In this document: positions 50,931-61,633 of the stretch, piece after piece
Position numbering within the stretch: position 1 is the stretch's first letter
Layout of the letters: the number at the start of each line of letters is the position of its first letter
Origin: Tetrapisispora phaffii CBS 4417
Lineage: Eukaryota > Ascomycota > Saccharomycetes > Saccharomycetales > Saccharomycetaceae
DNA length: 64,000 nt
Direction: 5' to 3'
NCBI RefSeq assembly: GCF_000236905.1
Contig: NC_016531.1
Coordinates: forward strand, 434,001-498,000
Translations under genes and position numbers: made by a program
Notes under the pieces: generated by a model
What the model was told of the DNA's origin: nothing
The model's input: the letters and a program-made list of their open reading frames with translations, nothing else
The model's database searches: none

Positions 50931-51129
50931 AAAAGAATTCCTATTACGGTAGTAATCGAGCAGTTTGCCTGTCGATATAAGATAATTAGATTTCGTGTTT
51001 TCTTTTCAAGTCAAGGTGATTGGATGTCTGTTTGTGAGTGTGGGTGCATAGTTTGTCTATTTTTACTTAATCTAGTTAAAATAAGATGTCAAAGCAACGA
51101 AATATCAACTGCACTTAATACTCTAAAAA

Positions 51130-51137
51130 TATATAAA
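51130..51137 (+). promoter_or_regulatory. TATA-like element in the SCW10-PSE1 gap
   Basis: TATATAAA fits the yeast TATA consensus and is followed by a GC-balanced block with potential secondary structure. No coding gene starts downstream on this strand. Confidence 0.3.
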
Positions 51138-51670
51138 AAGCCTTCTTAATATTCTTCAGAGATACAACTGTTGGATGGGGCGGAGACGTTTGATTAAGTT
51201 GTTAGACATGCCAGTTCTTAATTCGGAAACTGTACGGAAGTCTCTGCTGATTCCACTGTAGTTGAGAGAAACTGGCTTGGCATTTTACCAACGATAACGT
51301 AATCAAAAATTCTTGCACGGTATTTTTATTGCAACCTTAGGAAAAACATTCTTAGCTTGATTCAATTCAAAAAGCTTCTCTATTACGCCTACATCCCATT
51401 AGACCTAGGGTTTCATGTTTTATCTCAATAATCAAAACTTTTATTTATATTTTCTTTTTACCTTTCATCTTCCATTGAGATAGTGGTTGACGTCAAACTT
51501 GAACTGTTCTGGTCGCGCTTCCAAATGGTAGTTTGTTTCTACAAAATATAAATAGCAATTTAACAAAAAGACTCCATTTTATAATTTATATTATTTATAA
51601 AACTATATACTTTTAGAATTATTATTTGTTCTCTATAGGATGTCAATTGCATATTCCTATATTATTACGT

Positions 51671-54600
51671 TCATGAAAAGTATCTTTGAATGGTTTCCAT
51701 GACATCGGCTGGATACTTATTGAAAATAGCCATGGCTTCATCTTGTGGCAAGGTGCCTAATACGCTTTTGATAGTATTGACAATATCAACAGCAGATGCA
51801 TCACTAATAGATTTATGATGCAATGCTTGAACAACCAAATCAACGATAGTAGAAAGTTTAGATGGATCATTAATTACATGCGAGTGAGATGTGAATAAAT
51901 GGTTTAAAAATCCATAATTAAATGCAGCAGCTTCTTGATCAGATAATGTAGGTAATAATTTTAACCAGTTTTCAATGCAGGAATCCATATCTGGGATATT
52001 TGTACTATAAGAAGACAAAATTTTTGCTATTGCTGCACTGGCATTTTCGGTAGCGGTTTCATTATCTTCAGATTTAGAATCTGGAATGGAGGCAATCTGG
52101 AATAAAGTTTCCAGAGAAGGAATGCAAACATCTCCATACACTGATGGCGAATATTGTGCGCAAATACCAATCACATAAGAGCTGGCTTGACGTAATGATG
52201 GGTCTTGTGAAACTAATAAGGAAGTAACGGTAGAGATAAATCCATCTTTAAACATTGAACTATTGTCACCTGTGTATTGAATCATATCAGCAATAGCTGT
52301 CAAAGCAAAAATCTGAATGAAAGGTTCTCCATCTTGCAAGTACGATGAGATCAATGGCCACAAAGTTTGGAAGTTAGGTAGATATTTACTTTGTGACATT
52401 TTGAAAATTGCAGCAAGCGATTTGTTAATATCATCTAACAAACTTTCATCAGTGAATTCATCATAATCATCATCCTCACCTTCATTATATTCATCATCTT
52501 CATTATATCTTTCCTTCAAACGTTCAAAAACGCCCGAAACATTGCCCGAGACACCTTTAGTATATTCTAATAATTGAGCGTCATCTAAACAATTTGATCC
52601 CATAATGGCAATACCATCTACTAAAGCCGAATGATATATTTGGGTAATTTCAGGCATTGGTTCAGATAAGATGCCACCAATTAATTTATCGGCAGCTACT
52701 TTCCACAATTGTAAAACCTCTTCGTTTTCGTTACCAACAGCAGAAATTAGACATGATAGTAACACTGGTATTAGGTTAGCTCCTGTAGCACGGACGCCAT
52801 CATGTAAATAGAAGTCAATTGAAGGAATAGCAATTTCAGTTAATATCTCCTTTACATATGGAGCAAACAAATTTTTCAACATTGTACTATAAACTTGAAT
52901 TAATTCCATAGCTGTAACTTTATCATCTAAAACAGATGTGTGGATAGCGATATGTTTACCTTGAACTTGAACGACTTCCCATTCCGAGTATTGTTGAAAA
53001 TTCTCAGCTTCTTCTTCATCTATTAAACTAACATCTTGTGTAGCCTTTGCAGTTTCTAACAAAGATGGAAGGACAATTGGTAGTAATGGCATAAAATCCT
53101 CCTTTAAAATCCTACAAATTCTACTCCAACCATGCTCTAGATAAGACTTAATTGGATCATCATCTTGAACACCTTCATTCTGGTAAGCTATCAATAGATT
53201 AATTAATTCTTGAGAATGTTCAGAAAATTTTTCTTTACCAACAGCTAAAGTAATTAAAGTAGAACATTCAATGCATTTACCTTTTAATACTCTGGACGAG
53301 TCATCCGTTGGAGTCTTTAACACCTTCAATAATAAAGGCATCAATGTATCATAGTATTTAATAAATTTCTTGGCTGATGTTTCTGCAATAAAAGCTATTG
53401 TAGTCAATGCTTGTTCTTGAACGTAAGACTTGTCATTTTGTAGTAGGTTCAATAAGTTGCTTAATAAACTATCTAAATATGGTTCTAGAATAGTTTGATT
53501 AGCGTGCTCAGAGAAATTAACTAAAGCTGCTGCTGCATGTGTTTGGACTCTATTGATTGAATTATTTGTTAGTTTCGAAATTAGTGCTGGTAATATTTTT
53601 TCATGAGAAGTTCTTTGAATTAGAGGAGCAAAATCGGTGGAAATTTGACCCAATGCATTGCAACAACCATATTGAACCCTTGGATGAGGGTCATCAATTA
53701 AAGGGACAATCATTGACAATATTTTTGGAATTTCAGAAATCAAAACATCACGACAACCTTCTGCTGCTGATGATAACGCCATCAAGGTCGCAAATCTTTC
53801 TCTCCATTCAGATGAAGTTATCATTTGTTGTAAAAATTGGAATAAAGTTGGTGCCAAATATTTACCACCCAATTTAAGAGCAACACGATCCAATGCTTGA
53901 CGTGCATGATCGTATGTAACTTCTTCTTCTTCATCGTCGGCATCATCTGAATGTTGCCATTCAACAGCTTCTTCATCGTCAATAGAGACCTCTGTCATCA
54001 TTATTAAAGTATCAGTGACAAGGGATTGACCATAATTAGCATTTGTTTTACACATTTGTGGAGCATGTTCACTAAATACAGTAAGTAATTCCAATGCTGT
54101 TGTTCTTGCTGGTGTTTCTAAATCTTTGTTCTTAATGACCATATCACAAAATTGAATTATCTGATCAAACATATCCTTAAATAACTTTGGTGCTAGTTCC
54201 ACTAGTTCCACTAAAGATTCGAATACTGATGCTAAAGCATCGTCTTTTCCATCATCTAAGAACTTTGGTAAACTATTCATTAAACTTGGTAATAAGATGC
54301 CCAATTTCGACCAATGGCTTTTTGGTAATTGTTTAAAATAACCAACAAATGCTGTAACTGCTGCAATCTTCACATTATCGTCAACATCGCTGAATCCAGA
54401 TTCAAAAATTGCTAAAATACTGTTAACAGCAACGGCATTAATTAAGTGCGGTACTGAAGATAAAATTCTGAAACTAGATTCTCTGAAATTTGGATTCGAA
54501 TTCTTAATTGCTTCCATTAAAGTCTGAAGTAATTCAGGCCAATCATCCATATCTTCAGTAGCACATTCTGCCACTGCATCCGACAATTTGTGTCTAATAT

Positions 54601-54949
54601 TATTTGGTCTTTCACTCACGAAACCTTTTAGAAGAGTTATACGGACTTGTTGCAACGCTGATGGAGAAATATGAGTGATATTTTTGGCGATAATAATGGT
54701 CTTGGAAGAAGGTGGTGCTCTTAAAGCCAATTTCCTAAATAGAACAGCAGATAGTGCTGAAAAAGTTGCATCTTGTGAATAAGCGGCCTGTTCGGATAAG
54801 AAGACCAATAGTGCTTCAATGTTGTTTGGTGTGATCCATTCTTGGTTCAAACTTCTCTCTGCAGCAGAACGAATTTCATTATTTGGAGAAGCAAAACCAG
54901 TCAAAATATTAATTAGAGTCGTGTTGACTTCCTCAGACAATGCAGACAT
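51671..54949 (-). CDS. PSE1: Pse1/Kap121 importin-beta karyopherin
   Basis: The 1092-residue product (1089 in S. cerevisiae) is a solenoid of HEAT repeats throughout. An importin-beta N-terminal segment covers ~25-110, and an acidic loop (DDADDEEEEVTYDHARQAL) lies near residue 340. Segments such as RVQYGCCNALGQISTDF and VQTHAAAALVNFSEHA are typical of the Kap121/importin-5 group. Pse1 imports ribosomal proteins, Pho4, Spo12 and other cargo through the nuclear pore. PSE1-NIP1-GLC8 preserve the YMR308C-YMR309C-YMR311C order. Confidence 0.97.
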   Translation of the reverse strand: MSALSEEVNTTLINILTGFASPNNEIRSAAERSLNQEWITPNNIEALLVFLSEQAAYSQDATFSALSAVLFRKLALRAPPSSKTIIIAKNITHISPSALQQVRITLLKGFVSERPNNIRHKLSDAVAECATEDMDDWPELLQTLMEAIKNSNPNFRESSFRILSSVPHLINAVAVNSILAIFESGFSDVDDNVKIAAVTAFVGYFKQLPKSHWSKLGILLPSLMNSLPKFLDDGKDDALASVFESLVELVELAPKLFKDMFDQIIQFCDMVIKNKDLETPARTTALELLTVFSEHAPQMCKTNANYGQSLVTDTLIMMTEVSIDDEEAVEWQHSDDADDEEEEVTYDHARQALDRVALKLGGKYLAPTLFQFLQQMITSSEWRERFATLMALSSAAEGCRDVLISEIPKILSMIVPLIDDPHPRVQYGCCNALGQISTDFAPLIQRTSHEKILPALISKLTNNSINRVQTHAAAALVNFSEHANQTILEPYLDSLLSNLLNLLQNDKSYVQEQALTTIAFIAETSAKKFIKYYDTLMPLLLKVLKTPTDDSSRVLKGKCIECSTLITLAVGKEKFSEHSQELINLLIAYQNEGVQDDDPIKSYLEHGWSRICRILKEDFMPLLPIVLPSLLETAKATQDVSLIDEEEAENFQQYSEWEVVQVQGKHIAIHTSVLDDKVTAMELIQVYSTMLKNLFAPYVKEILTEIAIPSIDFYLHDGVRATGANLIPVLLSCLISAVGNENEEVLQLWKVAADKLIGGILSEPMPEITQIYHSALVDGIAIMGSNCLDDAQLLEYTKGVSGNVSGVFERLKERYNEDDEYNEGEDDDYDEFTDESLLDDINKSLAAIFKMSQSKYLPNFQTLWPLISSYLQDGEPFIQIFALTAIADMIQYTGDNSSMFKDGFISTVTSLLVSQDPSLRQASSYVIGICAQYSPSVYGDVCIPSLETLFQIASIPDSKSEDNETATENASAAIAKILSSYSTNIPDMDSCIENWLKLLPTLSDQEAAAFNYGFLNHLFTSHSHVINDPSKLSTIVDLVVQALHHKSISDASAVDIVNTIKSVLGTLPQDEAMAIFNKYPADVMETIQRYFS

Positions 54950-55416
54950 TACTTACAACTCTTATTTTCTCTACTCTCTTTGTTCTAAACAACAATATAA
55001 ACTTAGGTTTTCTGAGGTCTTTTATTTGTCTCTAGAAAAACACCTTCAAATCAATAACATACACAGATAGTGATAGCTAATGTTACTAATATATAAAATT
55101 CCAAAAGAATTCCAATGATCGTACCGGTTAAACTATTCTACAGTTACAAAATAAACAAACAAAAATGATGCTCTCTAGTTCACAATCATAAAAAGAAAAC
55201 AAAACTTAATTGACAAAAATAAGCAGCAAAATAATTAATCATTTAGTAAACTAATTAAAACATCAATTACTACTTATACCAATCAATTAATATTATTCAG
55301 TTCACATTTATTTAATCTGAAACTTCATAGAATAAAATCTTACTAAAAGACACTAATTCAAATTCTTGTTAATTCAACTTTTAGAATATTGCGATGAAAA
55401 TTTTTTTGCTGTAAGG

Positions 55417-55426
55417 ATCACGTGAT
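55417..55426. promoter_or_regulatory. ATCACGTGAT, candidate Cbf1 site
   Basis: A perfect 10-bp palindrome with a CACGTG core lies about 470 bp upstream of PSE1. It resembles centromere element CDEI, but no CDEII or CDEIII follows on either side. Confidence 0.45.
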
Positions 55427-55515
55427 TGCAGAAATTACATGGTAATAGCAACATCAACATCAATACAGAGGTATAAGAGATGCTATGTACATTGTATTTA
55501 AATATTGCTTGTGAG

Positions 55516-55517
<2 letters not shown>

Positions 55518-55538
<21 letters not shown>
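55518..55538. repeat. (ATT)n microsatellite
   Basis: About seven ATT units lie in the PSE1-NIP1 gap. Confidence 0.7.
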
Positions 55539-55546
<8 letters not shown>

Positions 55547-55811
55547 AGTAGTTGATGTTAATTAATATACAGGTATGTCAATTACATATTTATTTGTATT
55601 TAAATTTTTTTTTTTTCGATTTTAAAACACTGAGACAATAAGTATTTGAATGAAAATTCTTGAATTGGAAATGTTTTTGACTTTAACTCTACTTCAACTT
55701 GTTTTTCTCTTTAAAATTGTTTTGGATGGTTTATCAATATTAAGTATATCAAACCTAAAAGGATACGGTATTACTGGTGTGTATGTTCTCTTTTAATATG
55801 ATAATATATTC

Positions 55812-58295
55812 CTAACGACGACCACGGTTTGGACGTAGGTGTTCTTTAGCAATTTTAATTTCTTTATTTAATTTAGAGGCAACCTCTTCTAATTTGGTGA
55901 TTTCATCACACTTGTTGATGGTGATTAAGGTCTTTTCTTCGTCAATAGAAGCTTCGATACTGTATTCATCAATGACCTGTTGTAAAGTTTCGGCAACCTT
56001 TTCGGAACTTAGATCAAATAAGTTTGATAATTTTTCGATTGATATTTCATTGTAGAATCTTTTGTTGGTGAAAAAGTATGTCTTTAAAGATTCAACTTGA
56101 ACACTAGCAGCCAATGATTTTAGAACCTGTTCAGAGTTTGGCAGTAATTTCCAAGCCTTGATGGAGTTCAAGTATTCAAAAGACTCTTTCCAGGAACCCC
56201 TTTGCATGGCCTTGGCAGCGTTCAAAATATAATCTCTGGACGTTTCAGGTGGACCTTGTAAACTAGATTTATCGTAATGCTCTAAAGATCTACGAATAGA
56301 TTTCTGGGAAAATGGAATTTTCTTTATCTTAATACCAGAGTAGAAAGCAGTCATTTGTGGAATTTCAATCAACAAAGAACAAGTTAAGAAAACAACATCG
56401 ATTAAATCAATGTTAATATGTTCATGGAATGGTAAACATAATTTCTCACGATCGTCAGCAGTAGTGGAATTACCAGTTGATGCCATTCTTTGTAAAGATT
56501 GTTGACCCAAAATTTCTCTTAAATGAGAAGCAGCTAATAAATCATTTAAAATTTGGTGACATTCTTCGATAGACCAATTTTTGAATGCAGATAAACCTAA
56601 CTGCACCACAACTCTATTGAATAAAATTTGTAATGATGGGTCAGATTTGTTAATAAAGGATTGAATCTTTGATTCTAATAACATTTCTTTAGCAGAAGAG
56701 AACTCTTCGTTTAATGCAGTGTAGTAAACTTGGTATAAAACACCACGCTTTGATAAGGAAGTGTTACTACCTTCTTGTTTAGTTAAACTTTCAGATAGAG
56801 TCTTGATCAAAGAAGATAAGTATGCATTAGTGGCTTCACCTTCAAATTTAACATACTTTGAATCGTAAACCTTTGGAACATAGTCCCATGCCTTTGATTC
56901 CATGACAGCAATTAATGAATTAGCTTTATAGTAGATGTGGTCTAATCTTCTAACAAAAACTCTAGCTAAGTAAGCTTCTTTTTCTTCATCAGTCTTTGCA
57001 GTTAAAGTTTTTTCAAAGTAAACTTGGATCTTTAAGATTAAGTTATAAACATGTTGTTCATCCTTCAAACGTTGCAAGTAATCACTGGAGTGTGGGTCAG
57101 TGTTTAATAAAGACTTGTTGAATTCATCATCTAATCTTTCAACGAAAGAGAATAATGAACCTAAAACTTGAACAACACCTTCAGCGTTAGCTTCTGGTTG
57201 AGTTTCAATAGAATCGTTTACAGAAGTGAATTCTGTGACGGCGAATTTATCTAAGTTCTCATCTAACAAATATAATAATGACTCGATATCATTGAAAGAT
57301 TTCTTCCAACTTTCAAGTGGCTGGTAAGAGAAGTTGCTTGATGCATCGAATCTGATTGGGATCAAAGTCAAATAAGCAACAATCTTTTCGTAGGTGGTAC
57401 TTGCAATGGATAATAAATGTTCCATTGATTCAATTAATTGAGTTTGGTCGACGTTCTTCTTACCTCTTGATTCAAGGACAATTTGCAATGATGGGAAGAA
57501 ACCGGCTTCGACGGAAGCGGTGACAATGGATGACAAAGCACCTGGTTTCTTAGCGTTGATAACGAAGTTGTCTAATTCTGGAGTGTTGAATGAAGATTGA
57601 CCTTTAATGTCTTGGTCTAATTCATTTTCGAAAGAATCTGGATCTTCTTTATATTTAGTCAATAAATCTTCAATTTCTCTAGCCGATTTTTTAACTCTTT
57701 GTTTGGTGGTATTAAAAGCCTTTGCTGTAATTTTATTTTCAAACTCAGTCGATTCGGCGTTATTAACAGCGTCTGTAATTTGAGCAATAATTTTAACGTA
57801 AATATTTGGAGTACCGAAATTCTGTTGTTTTGATCTAACAATCAACTTTGCCACAGTATCAAATTCATTTAGGATGATAGACCAGTCGTTAGTCAACTCA
57901 GCGATGTCGATTTTGCTGGAAGAAGCTCTTAGTTCGTCTAACAATTTTTCCTTAGCAGATTTGACAACTTTTTTGTTCGACTCATCATCTGAGAAATCAT
58001 CATCCGACGAAAGACCAGCATTTCTTCTCTTCAGGAATTTATTAGCAGGACCTTTTCTGAACTCTTGTTTCTTGAACCAATCTGGACCGTATGGCTTTGC
58101 GTCGGAATCATCACTGTCGAAATCACTTTCGCTTTCCTCTTCGTCATTAAAGAACTCAGAATCGTCTGACGATTCAGCAATTTCTTCTTCAGATGACGAA
58201 CTTAATAAAGATTCCTCAGAAGCGGACAATAATTCTTCTTCAGAAGAAGAACTTCCACTATCGTAATCATAAGATGTGGCAAAAAAACGGGACAT
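55812..58295 (-). CDS. NIP1: Nip1, eIF3c subunit of translation initiation factor eIF3
   Basis: The 827-residue product (812 in S. cerevisiae) begins [21 protein letters not shown]. An N-terminal Ser/Asp/Glu-rich region (residues 1-120) in Nip1 binds eIF1 and eIF5. The helical body and a PCI domain occupy about 600-790 ([20 protein letters not shown] is the winged-helix part). The tail is Arg-rich, RPNRGRR. Nip1 is a core eIF3 scaffold at the 40S subunit. The start ATG at 58295 is the obvious conserved one. Confidence 0.97.
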   Translation of the reverse strand: MSRFFATSYDYDSGSSSSEEELLSASEESLLSSSSEEEIAESSDDSEFFNDEEESESDFDSDDSDAKPYGPDWFKKQEFRKGPANKFLKRRNAGLSSDDDFSDDESNKKVVKSAKEKLLDELRASSSKIDIAELTNDWSIILNEFDTVAKLIVRSKQQNFGTPNIYVKIIAQITDAVNNAESTEFENKITAKAFNTTKQRVKKSAREIEDLLTKYKEDPDSFENELDQDIKGQSSFNTPELDNFVINAKKPGALSSIVTASVEAGFFPSLQIVLESRGKKNVDQTQLIESMEHLLSIASTTYEKIVAYLTLIPIRFDASSNFSYQPLESWKKSFNDIESLLYLLDENLDKFAVTEFTSVNDSIETQPEANAEGVVQVLGSLFSFVERLDDEFNKSLLNTDPHSSDYLQRLKDEQHVYNLILKIQVYFEKTLTAKTDEEKEAYLARVFVRRLDHIYYKANSLIAVMESKAWDYVPKVYDSKYVKFEGEATNAYLSSLIKTLSESLTKQEGSNTSLSKRGVLYQVYYTALNEEFSSAKEMLLESKIQSFINKSDPSLQILFNRVVVQLGLSAFKNWSIEECHQILNDLLAASHLREILGQQSLQRMASTGNSTTADDREKLCLPFHEHINIDLIDVVFLTCSLLIEIPQMTAFYSGIKIKKIPFSQKSIRRSLEHYDKSSLQGPPETSRDYILNAAKAMQRGSWKESFEYLNSIKAWKLLPNSEQVLKSLAASVQVESLKTYFFTNKRFYNEISIEKLSNLFDLSSEKVAETLQQVIDEYSIEASIDEEKTLITINKCDEITKLEEVASKLNKEIKIAKEHLRPNRGRR

Positions 58296-58626
58296 GGTCT
58301 AATCTTATAATTGTGTCGTGGTTCTTTCGATTCAAGAATAAAACCAATTGTACAGTTGTATTATCGATTCTCAGCTTTCACTTCAACTCAAACCTACCTA
58401 AACCAACTGAACAAATATATAGAAACCTATAAACTACCACAAAAGGAGAACAAACACACTAACACACATACAAATAACAGAGATACCCAACACAATAGAG
58501 ACGATAAGCATTACTTACATGTTCAACTATCACGAACATTGTCACTATCAATTACCTTCGATTCTATTTCTTCTTACTCTTTGTTTAACATACAATCTCT
58601 TGTCAACTCTTCTTCAATCGCATCTC

Positions 58627-58637
58627 AAAATTTTTCA
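58627..58637 (-). promoter_or_regulatory. RRPE element of NIP1
   Basis: On the gene strand this reads TGAAAAATTTT, the full RRPE consensus, 332 bp upstream of the NIP1 start. Confidence 0.6.
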
Positions 58638-58713
58638 TTTTTCGAATTTAAAAAATTTTCATTCCTTCACACGAACGACGGCTTGGTCGCGTGACACGGA
58701 GGGCCTGGGAGGC

Positions 58714-58720
58714 CGGGTAA
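58714..58720 (+). promoter_or_regulatory. Candidate Reb1 site
   Basis: CGGGTAA lies 420 bp upstream of NIP1 within GC-rich DNA. Confidence 0.45.
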
Positions 58721-58816
58721 CGGTGCCGCAGGAAGCGTTCGCAGCTGTCGTCGTTGCATCTATTGATTATATCTACGTATTTACTTACTTTGCATACTTT
58801 TATCGTTCGCACACTC

Positions 58817-59521
58817 TCACTCGTCATCTGCAGGGTGTCTGTTCTTGAACACTTCCTTCACATTGTAATGTTTTTTCCTCATCTCTTCAAAGCGCCTGTG
58901 CTTGGCTTCTTCGGCAGCCTCTTCGTCCGCCTCCTGTACCTCGTCAGGGTCCATCTCTATCCTGCCATCGTCATTGACCGGCTCCATCTTGTACTCCGGC
59001 TCACCAAGTGTAAACCCGTCCAGGTCGCTCAACGATCTCACGTTGCTGGCGCCGGCACCGTCGCCGGTGCCTTGAGGCTCGTCTTCATCGTCAGGTGTGT
59101 AGTACTCCCCACTCGGGTCAACAGCTCCTTGGTATGGTGTCTTGGGCTCATCCACGTGAATGTTAGCGTATTGCAGTTTTTTGATCTCATTTTCCGCAAG
59201 ATTGTTCTTGTTCCACTGGAGATTGTTGCCCCCGTCCTCGCTGCTATTTATTTCTTCTTCCAGAGTAGGAACATCGTGCTCATGTTTCAAAGAAACAGAA
59301 TCCCTTGGCACAAATCCATGGCCCGATTTGGGATCGCCCTCTCTCAAACTTTTCTCCTTAGCAGCAAGCTCGTTATAAATCTCCGATGCCTGACCCTTTG
59401 TCAGTTTCGCATTCAACTGCGTGTTCATGAACACCTGTTTCCTGAACTCAGCCACATTCTCCGATTCATCAACAGCGGGAATATCATCCTTTGACAACGG
59501 GTTCTTCAGTATACCAACCAT
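58817..59521 (-). CDS. GLC8: Glc8, regulatory subunit of PP1 (inhibitor-2 family)
   Basis: The 234-residue product (229 in S. cerevisiae) has the inhibitor-2 signatures: MVGILKNPL at the N-terminus, DSVSLKHEHD in the middle, and WNKNNLAENE followed by HVDEPKTPYQGAVDPSGEYY. The Thr in KTPYQG corresponds to the site phosphorylated by Pho85 in S. cerevisiae Glc8. The helical segment HRRFEEMRKKHYNVKEVF follows. Glc8 activates the Glc7 phosphatase. The coding sequence is much more GC-rich than its neighbours (40 of 60 bases at 59041-59100), yet the protein is well conserved, so transfer from a distant organism is unlikely. Confidence 0.95.
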   Translation of the reverse strand: MVGILKNPLSKDDIPAVDESENVAEFRKQVFMNTQLNAKLTKGQASEIYNELAAKEKSLREGDPKSGHGFVPRDSVSLKHEHDVPTLEEEINSSEDGGNNLQWNKNNLAENEIKKLQYANIHVDEPKTPYQGAVDPSGEYYTPDDEDEPQGTGDGAGASNVRSLSDLDGFTLGEPEYKMEPVNDDGRIEMDPDEVQEADEEAAEEAKHRRFEEMRKKHYNVKEVFKNRHPADDE

Positions 59522-60130
59522 TATACCGATGTATAACTTCTAATTCTTGTTTATTCTTTTCTTTGAGCTCAGACAAGTTAGTCTCGTAAGCTCCACTGTA
59601 CTATTATTACAATGTCGTCTTCCCAAAGACCTTCCAAATATATTCATCACATTTATATACAATCATCTTAACTTACAACTTTTATTCCTTAAATCCAACA
59701 TTGTTAGTTGAGGTTTACATCGATCCTCGAAGCCTTTAAGTTCAATTTAGAACTCCCTTTTTCCATGTTTCTGTGCCGGGTAACCAGACTGACTCAAATA
59801 GACGACAGATGGTCGCCATCGGTGTCCATGTCAATAAGCTTATCAGACATATATGAAACAGTGGTTATGCTTTGAGATCACAATGGCCAATGGCGATTAT
59901 ATATATACGTTGGGGTGGACGGTATGCAGATCTGTGGCGGTTCTTGTCCTTTTTTGTAGTTGGGTGGGCTAACATTTATTGACTGTTTATTTGTTGTTTA
60001 AAATAGCTCTTTGAAAAAAGTATCATTAGAGATGGCTGTACATTTAAGTGTAACTATTAAATATTTATAATTCAATATTATATAGTGTTTTTTATTTTTG
60101 ATAACAACTGAGGAGGTTAGATCGGCTTGT
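59522..60130. promoter_or_regulatory. GLC8 promoter and ERV29 3' flank
   Basis: This 609-bp region contains a Reb1-type CGGGTAA at 59777-59783 and, 6 bp on, a consensus Gcn4/AP-1 site TGACTCA at 59790-59796, about 255-275 bp upstream of GLC8. No gene or RNA is seen in the AT-rich remainder. Confidence 0.55.
59777..59796 (+). promoter_or_regulatory. Adjacent Reb1-type and Gcn4-type sites
   Basis: CGGGTAA and TGACTCA are 6 bp apart in the GLC8 promoter. Both match full consensus cores; binding is inferred. Confidence 0.45.
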
Positions 60131-61087
60131 CTAATATATCTTCTTTTTACTATCGATGGAAATTTCACCAGCACCTGTATTTGTCACCAGTAATAAGGCA
60201 CCGATAATGCTTAAGTTTTGGAAAAATTCGTATTTCAAAAAATCTCTTTGGGAAGCATCGTGGAACCAGTAATTGTTGACTGTTATATTGTATAATGCGA
60301 GAATTAAGACTAGCATGATCGAGGATATTTTTGTTTTGTAACCGATAGCAAAGAAAGCAGTGAATACGATTGTGAAAAGCACAGTGAACCACGATTTACT
60401 GAATGTGAATCCAATGAACATCAAAACAATCAACATTCTGCCTGCTAACAACAAGTATCCTTTATTTTTCTCGTTTCTGTTGTTTAATTCAGGTAACATT
60501 TGGAAAGTGACTTTATTGTTGACAATAGAGTCACTAAAGTTAATTAACAAAGCACCAATGACACTGAAGTTCCTTAAGATGAACGAAGAACCAGTGGATA
60601 GACCATAGACTAAAGATTGCAGAGCAATGGAGGCACATAATACACCAGTGGCATAGATAGTATGTTTCTTCAAGATCAACAATGTGGCTGCACCAAACAT
60701 AGATAAACTAACAATTGAAAGAAATAACACAACAAAGAAGTACGGATAATGCTTCCATTGATTCAAATAAAAAACTTGATCACTCCATTGTGTGCAGATT
60801 CTTAAAGTGTCCTCATAAAAAGTTGCCACAATGAAGAATTGTGCAATGTTAGGAATATACGGTTTAACCTTCATAAACAATGGCGTCTCATTTAATTTTT
60901 CTAACGGCTTCAACCATTTATCAATGAGTTGATCAGCTTTTTGGAAATCCAACTTTGCAGTACTGAATCCCTTTTTACCATATTTGGCAGCATTCTGATA
61001 ACCACCGTTGCGCAAACCACTATTATAACTGACATTATTCGGATTCATATTCGAGAAACCACTATTTTGAGGACCCCTGAATGACAT
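60131..61087 (-). CDS. ERV29: Erv29 ER cargo receptor (SURF4 family)
   Basis: The 318-residue product (310 in S. cerevisiae) is a multi-pass membrane protein with about seven hydrophobic segments from residue 95 on. The conserved SURF4 segment FYEDTLRICTQWSDQVFYL and the C-terminal GAGEISIDSKKKIY are present. The last four residues, KKIY, form a KKxx COPI retrieval signal. Erv29 packs soluble cargo such as pro-alpha-factor and carboxypeptidase Y into COPII vesicles. I start at the ATG at 61087 because the longer frame begins with TTG. ERV29 (YGR284C) lies between YMR311C and YMR313C orthologues, another interleaving point. Confidence 0.96.
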   Translation of the reverse strand: MSFRGPQNSGFSNMNPNNVSYNSGLRNGGYQNAAKYGKKGFSTAKLDFQKADQLIDKWLKPLEKLNETPLFMKVKPYIPNIAQFFIVATFYEDTLRICTQWSDQVFYLNQWKHYPYFFVVLFLSIVSLSMFGAATLLILKKHTIYATGVLCASIALQSLVYGLSTGSSFILRNFSVIGALLINFSDSIVNNKVTFQMLPELNNRNEKNKGYLLLAGRMLIVLMFIGFTFSKSWFTVLFTIVFTAFFAIGYKTKISSIMLVLILALYNITVNNYWFHDASQRDFLKYEFFQNLSIIGALLLVTNTGAGEISIDSKKKIY

Positions 61088-61478
61088 TATCAAATACTTG
61101 TTAGTCGGTCGGTTGTGTTCTCGTGTTTTTAATCTATAGGATGCTCAGACAACTATCAAACTCAGAATGATTCGTCTCAAACAATTTCAGCAATCTATAA
61201 AAAGATTATTCCAAATAAGACCAAGTATATATATGCTTCTTTGCAAAACTAAGAACTAACTTGGGAAGTTTCTCTCTTACAACGAATTGTTAATTAAAAG
61301 CAAGTTGCAGTTTACTTATATAATTAAATAGGAACTTAAATCCAAGCTTCAAACTAAAAAGTTGTGTGGTATGTGTTCGTCGACAACTTATTTCAATGGC
61401 ATGATCAATCCTTTCTCGTTTAACGCTGAAAAAACCGAACTCCCCATTAGACACTCATTTAGGAAATAGAGACGGGAG

Positions 61479-61484
61479 CACGTG
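61479..61484. promoter_or_regulatory. CACGTG E-box, candidate Cbf1 site
   Basis: The context GCACGTGAC matches the Cbf1 preference (RTCACGTG-like core). It lies upstream of ERV29. Confidence 0.35.
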
Positions 61485-61633
61485 ACTTTAGGTTACCAGC
61501 GTCAGAGGCCAGGTGGTGAGTGACGGTCAGTGGTGATTGTTATGTTGAAGTGTTCATTGTAACTACTTGTGGATGTATACAATGGAGATATATAAATGAT
61601 TTAGCTATTTCCATGCAATGATGGTGAGGGTTT

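Larger units (their letters stand above)
50297..51670. other. Long SCW10-PSE1 intergenic region with orphan PAC/RRPE cluster
   Basis: This 1374-bp gap lies between two minus-strand genes; FKS3 and GAS1, found here in S. cerevisiae, are absent. It has a 13-bp inverted repeat of RRPE-like sequence (50857-50894), a PAC core (50923-50930), a TATATAAA at 51130-51137, and a more GC-balanced block at about 51160-51320 with pairing segments. A 112-codon frame at 50332-50670 starts at TTG and resembles nothing known. It may hold an unannotated non-coding RNA or only long promoter DNA. Confidence 0.5.
54950..55811. promoter_or_regulatory. PSE1 promoter and NIP1 3' flank
   Basis: This 862-bp AT-rich region contains a PAC-like GCGATGA running into an AT-rich AAAATTTTTTT at 55391-55407, a palindromic ATCACGTGAT at 55417-55426 (Cbf1-type E-box), an ATT repeat at about 55518-55538, and a T12 run at 55605-55616. 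No gene or RNA is recognised. Confidence 0.5.
58296..58816. promoter_or_regulatory. NIP1 promoter and GLC8 3' flank
   Basis: This 521-bp region has two RRPE-like elements (AAAATTTTTCA at 58627-58637, AAAAATTTTCA near 58651) about 335-360 bp upstream of NIP1, and a Reb1-type CGGGTAA at 58714-58720. From about 58680 the DNA becomes GC-rich and merges into GLC8. Confidence 0.55.

Noticed and set aside
51443..51453. Exact match to the yeast ARS consensus (ATTTATATTTT), with another at 31183-31193
   Set aside because: Eleven-base AT-only matches are expected often by chance in DNA this AT-rich, so they are not evidence of an origin without B elements or replication data.
55417..55426. Centromere element CDEI look-alike (ATCACGTGAT)
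   Set aside because: Neither side has an ~80-bp near-pure AT CDEII followed by a CDEIII with CCGAA. It is better explained as a Cbf1 promoter site.
58817..59521. Horizontal transfer of GLC8
   Set aside because: Despite the unusual GC content the protein carries all yeast Glc8 signatures and sits in its syntenic place.
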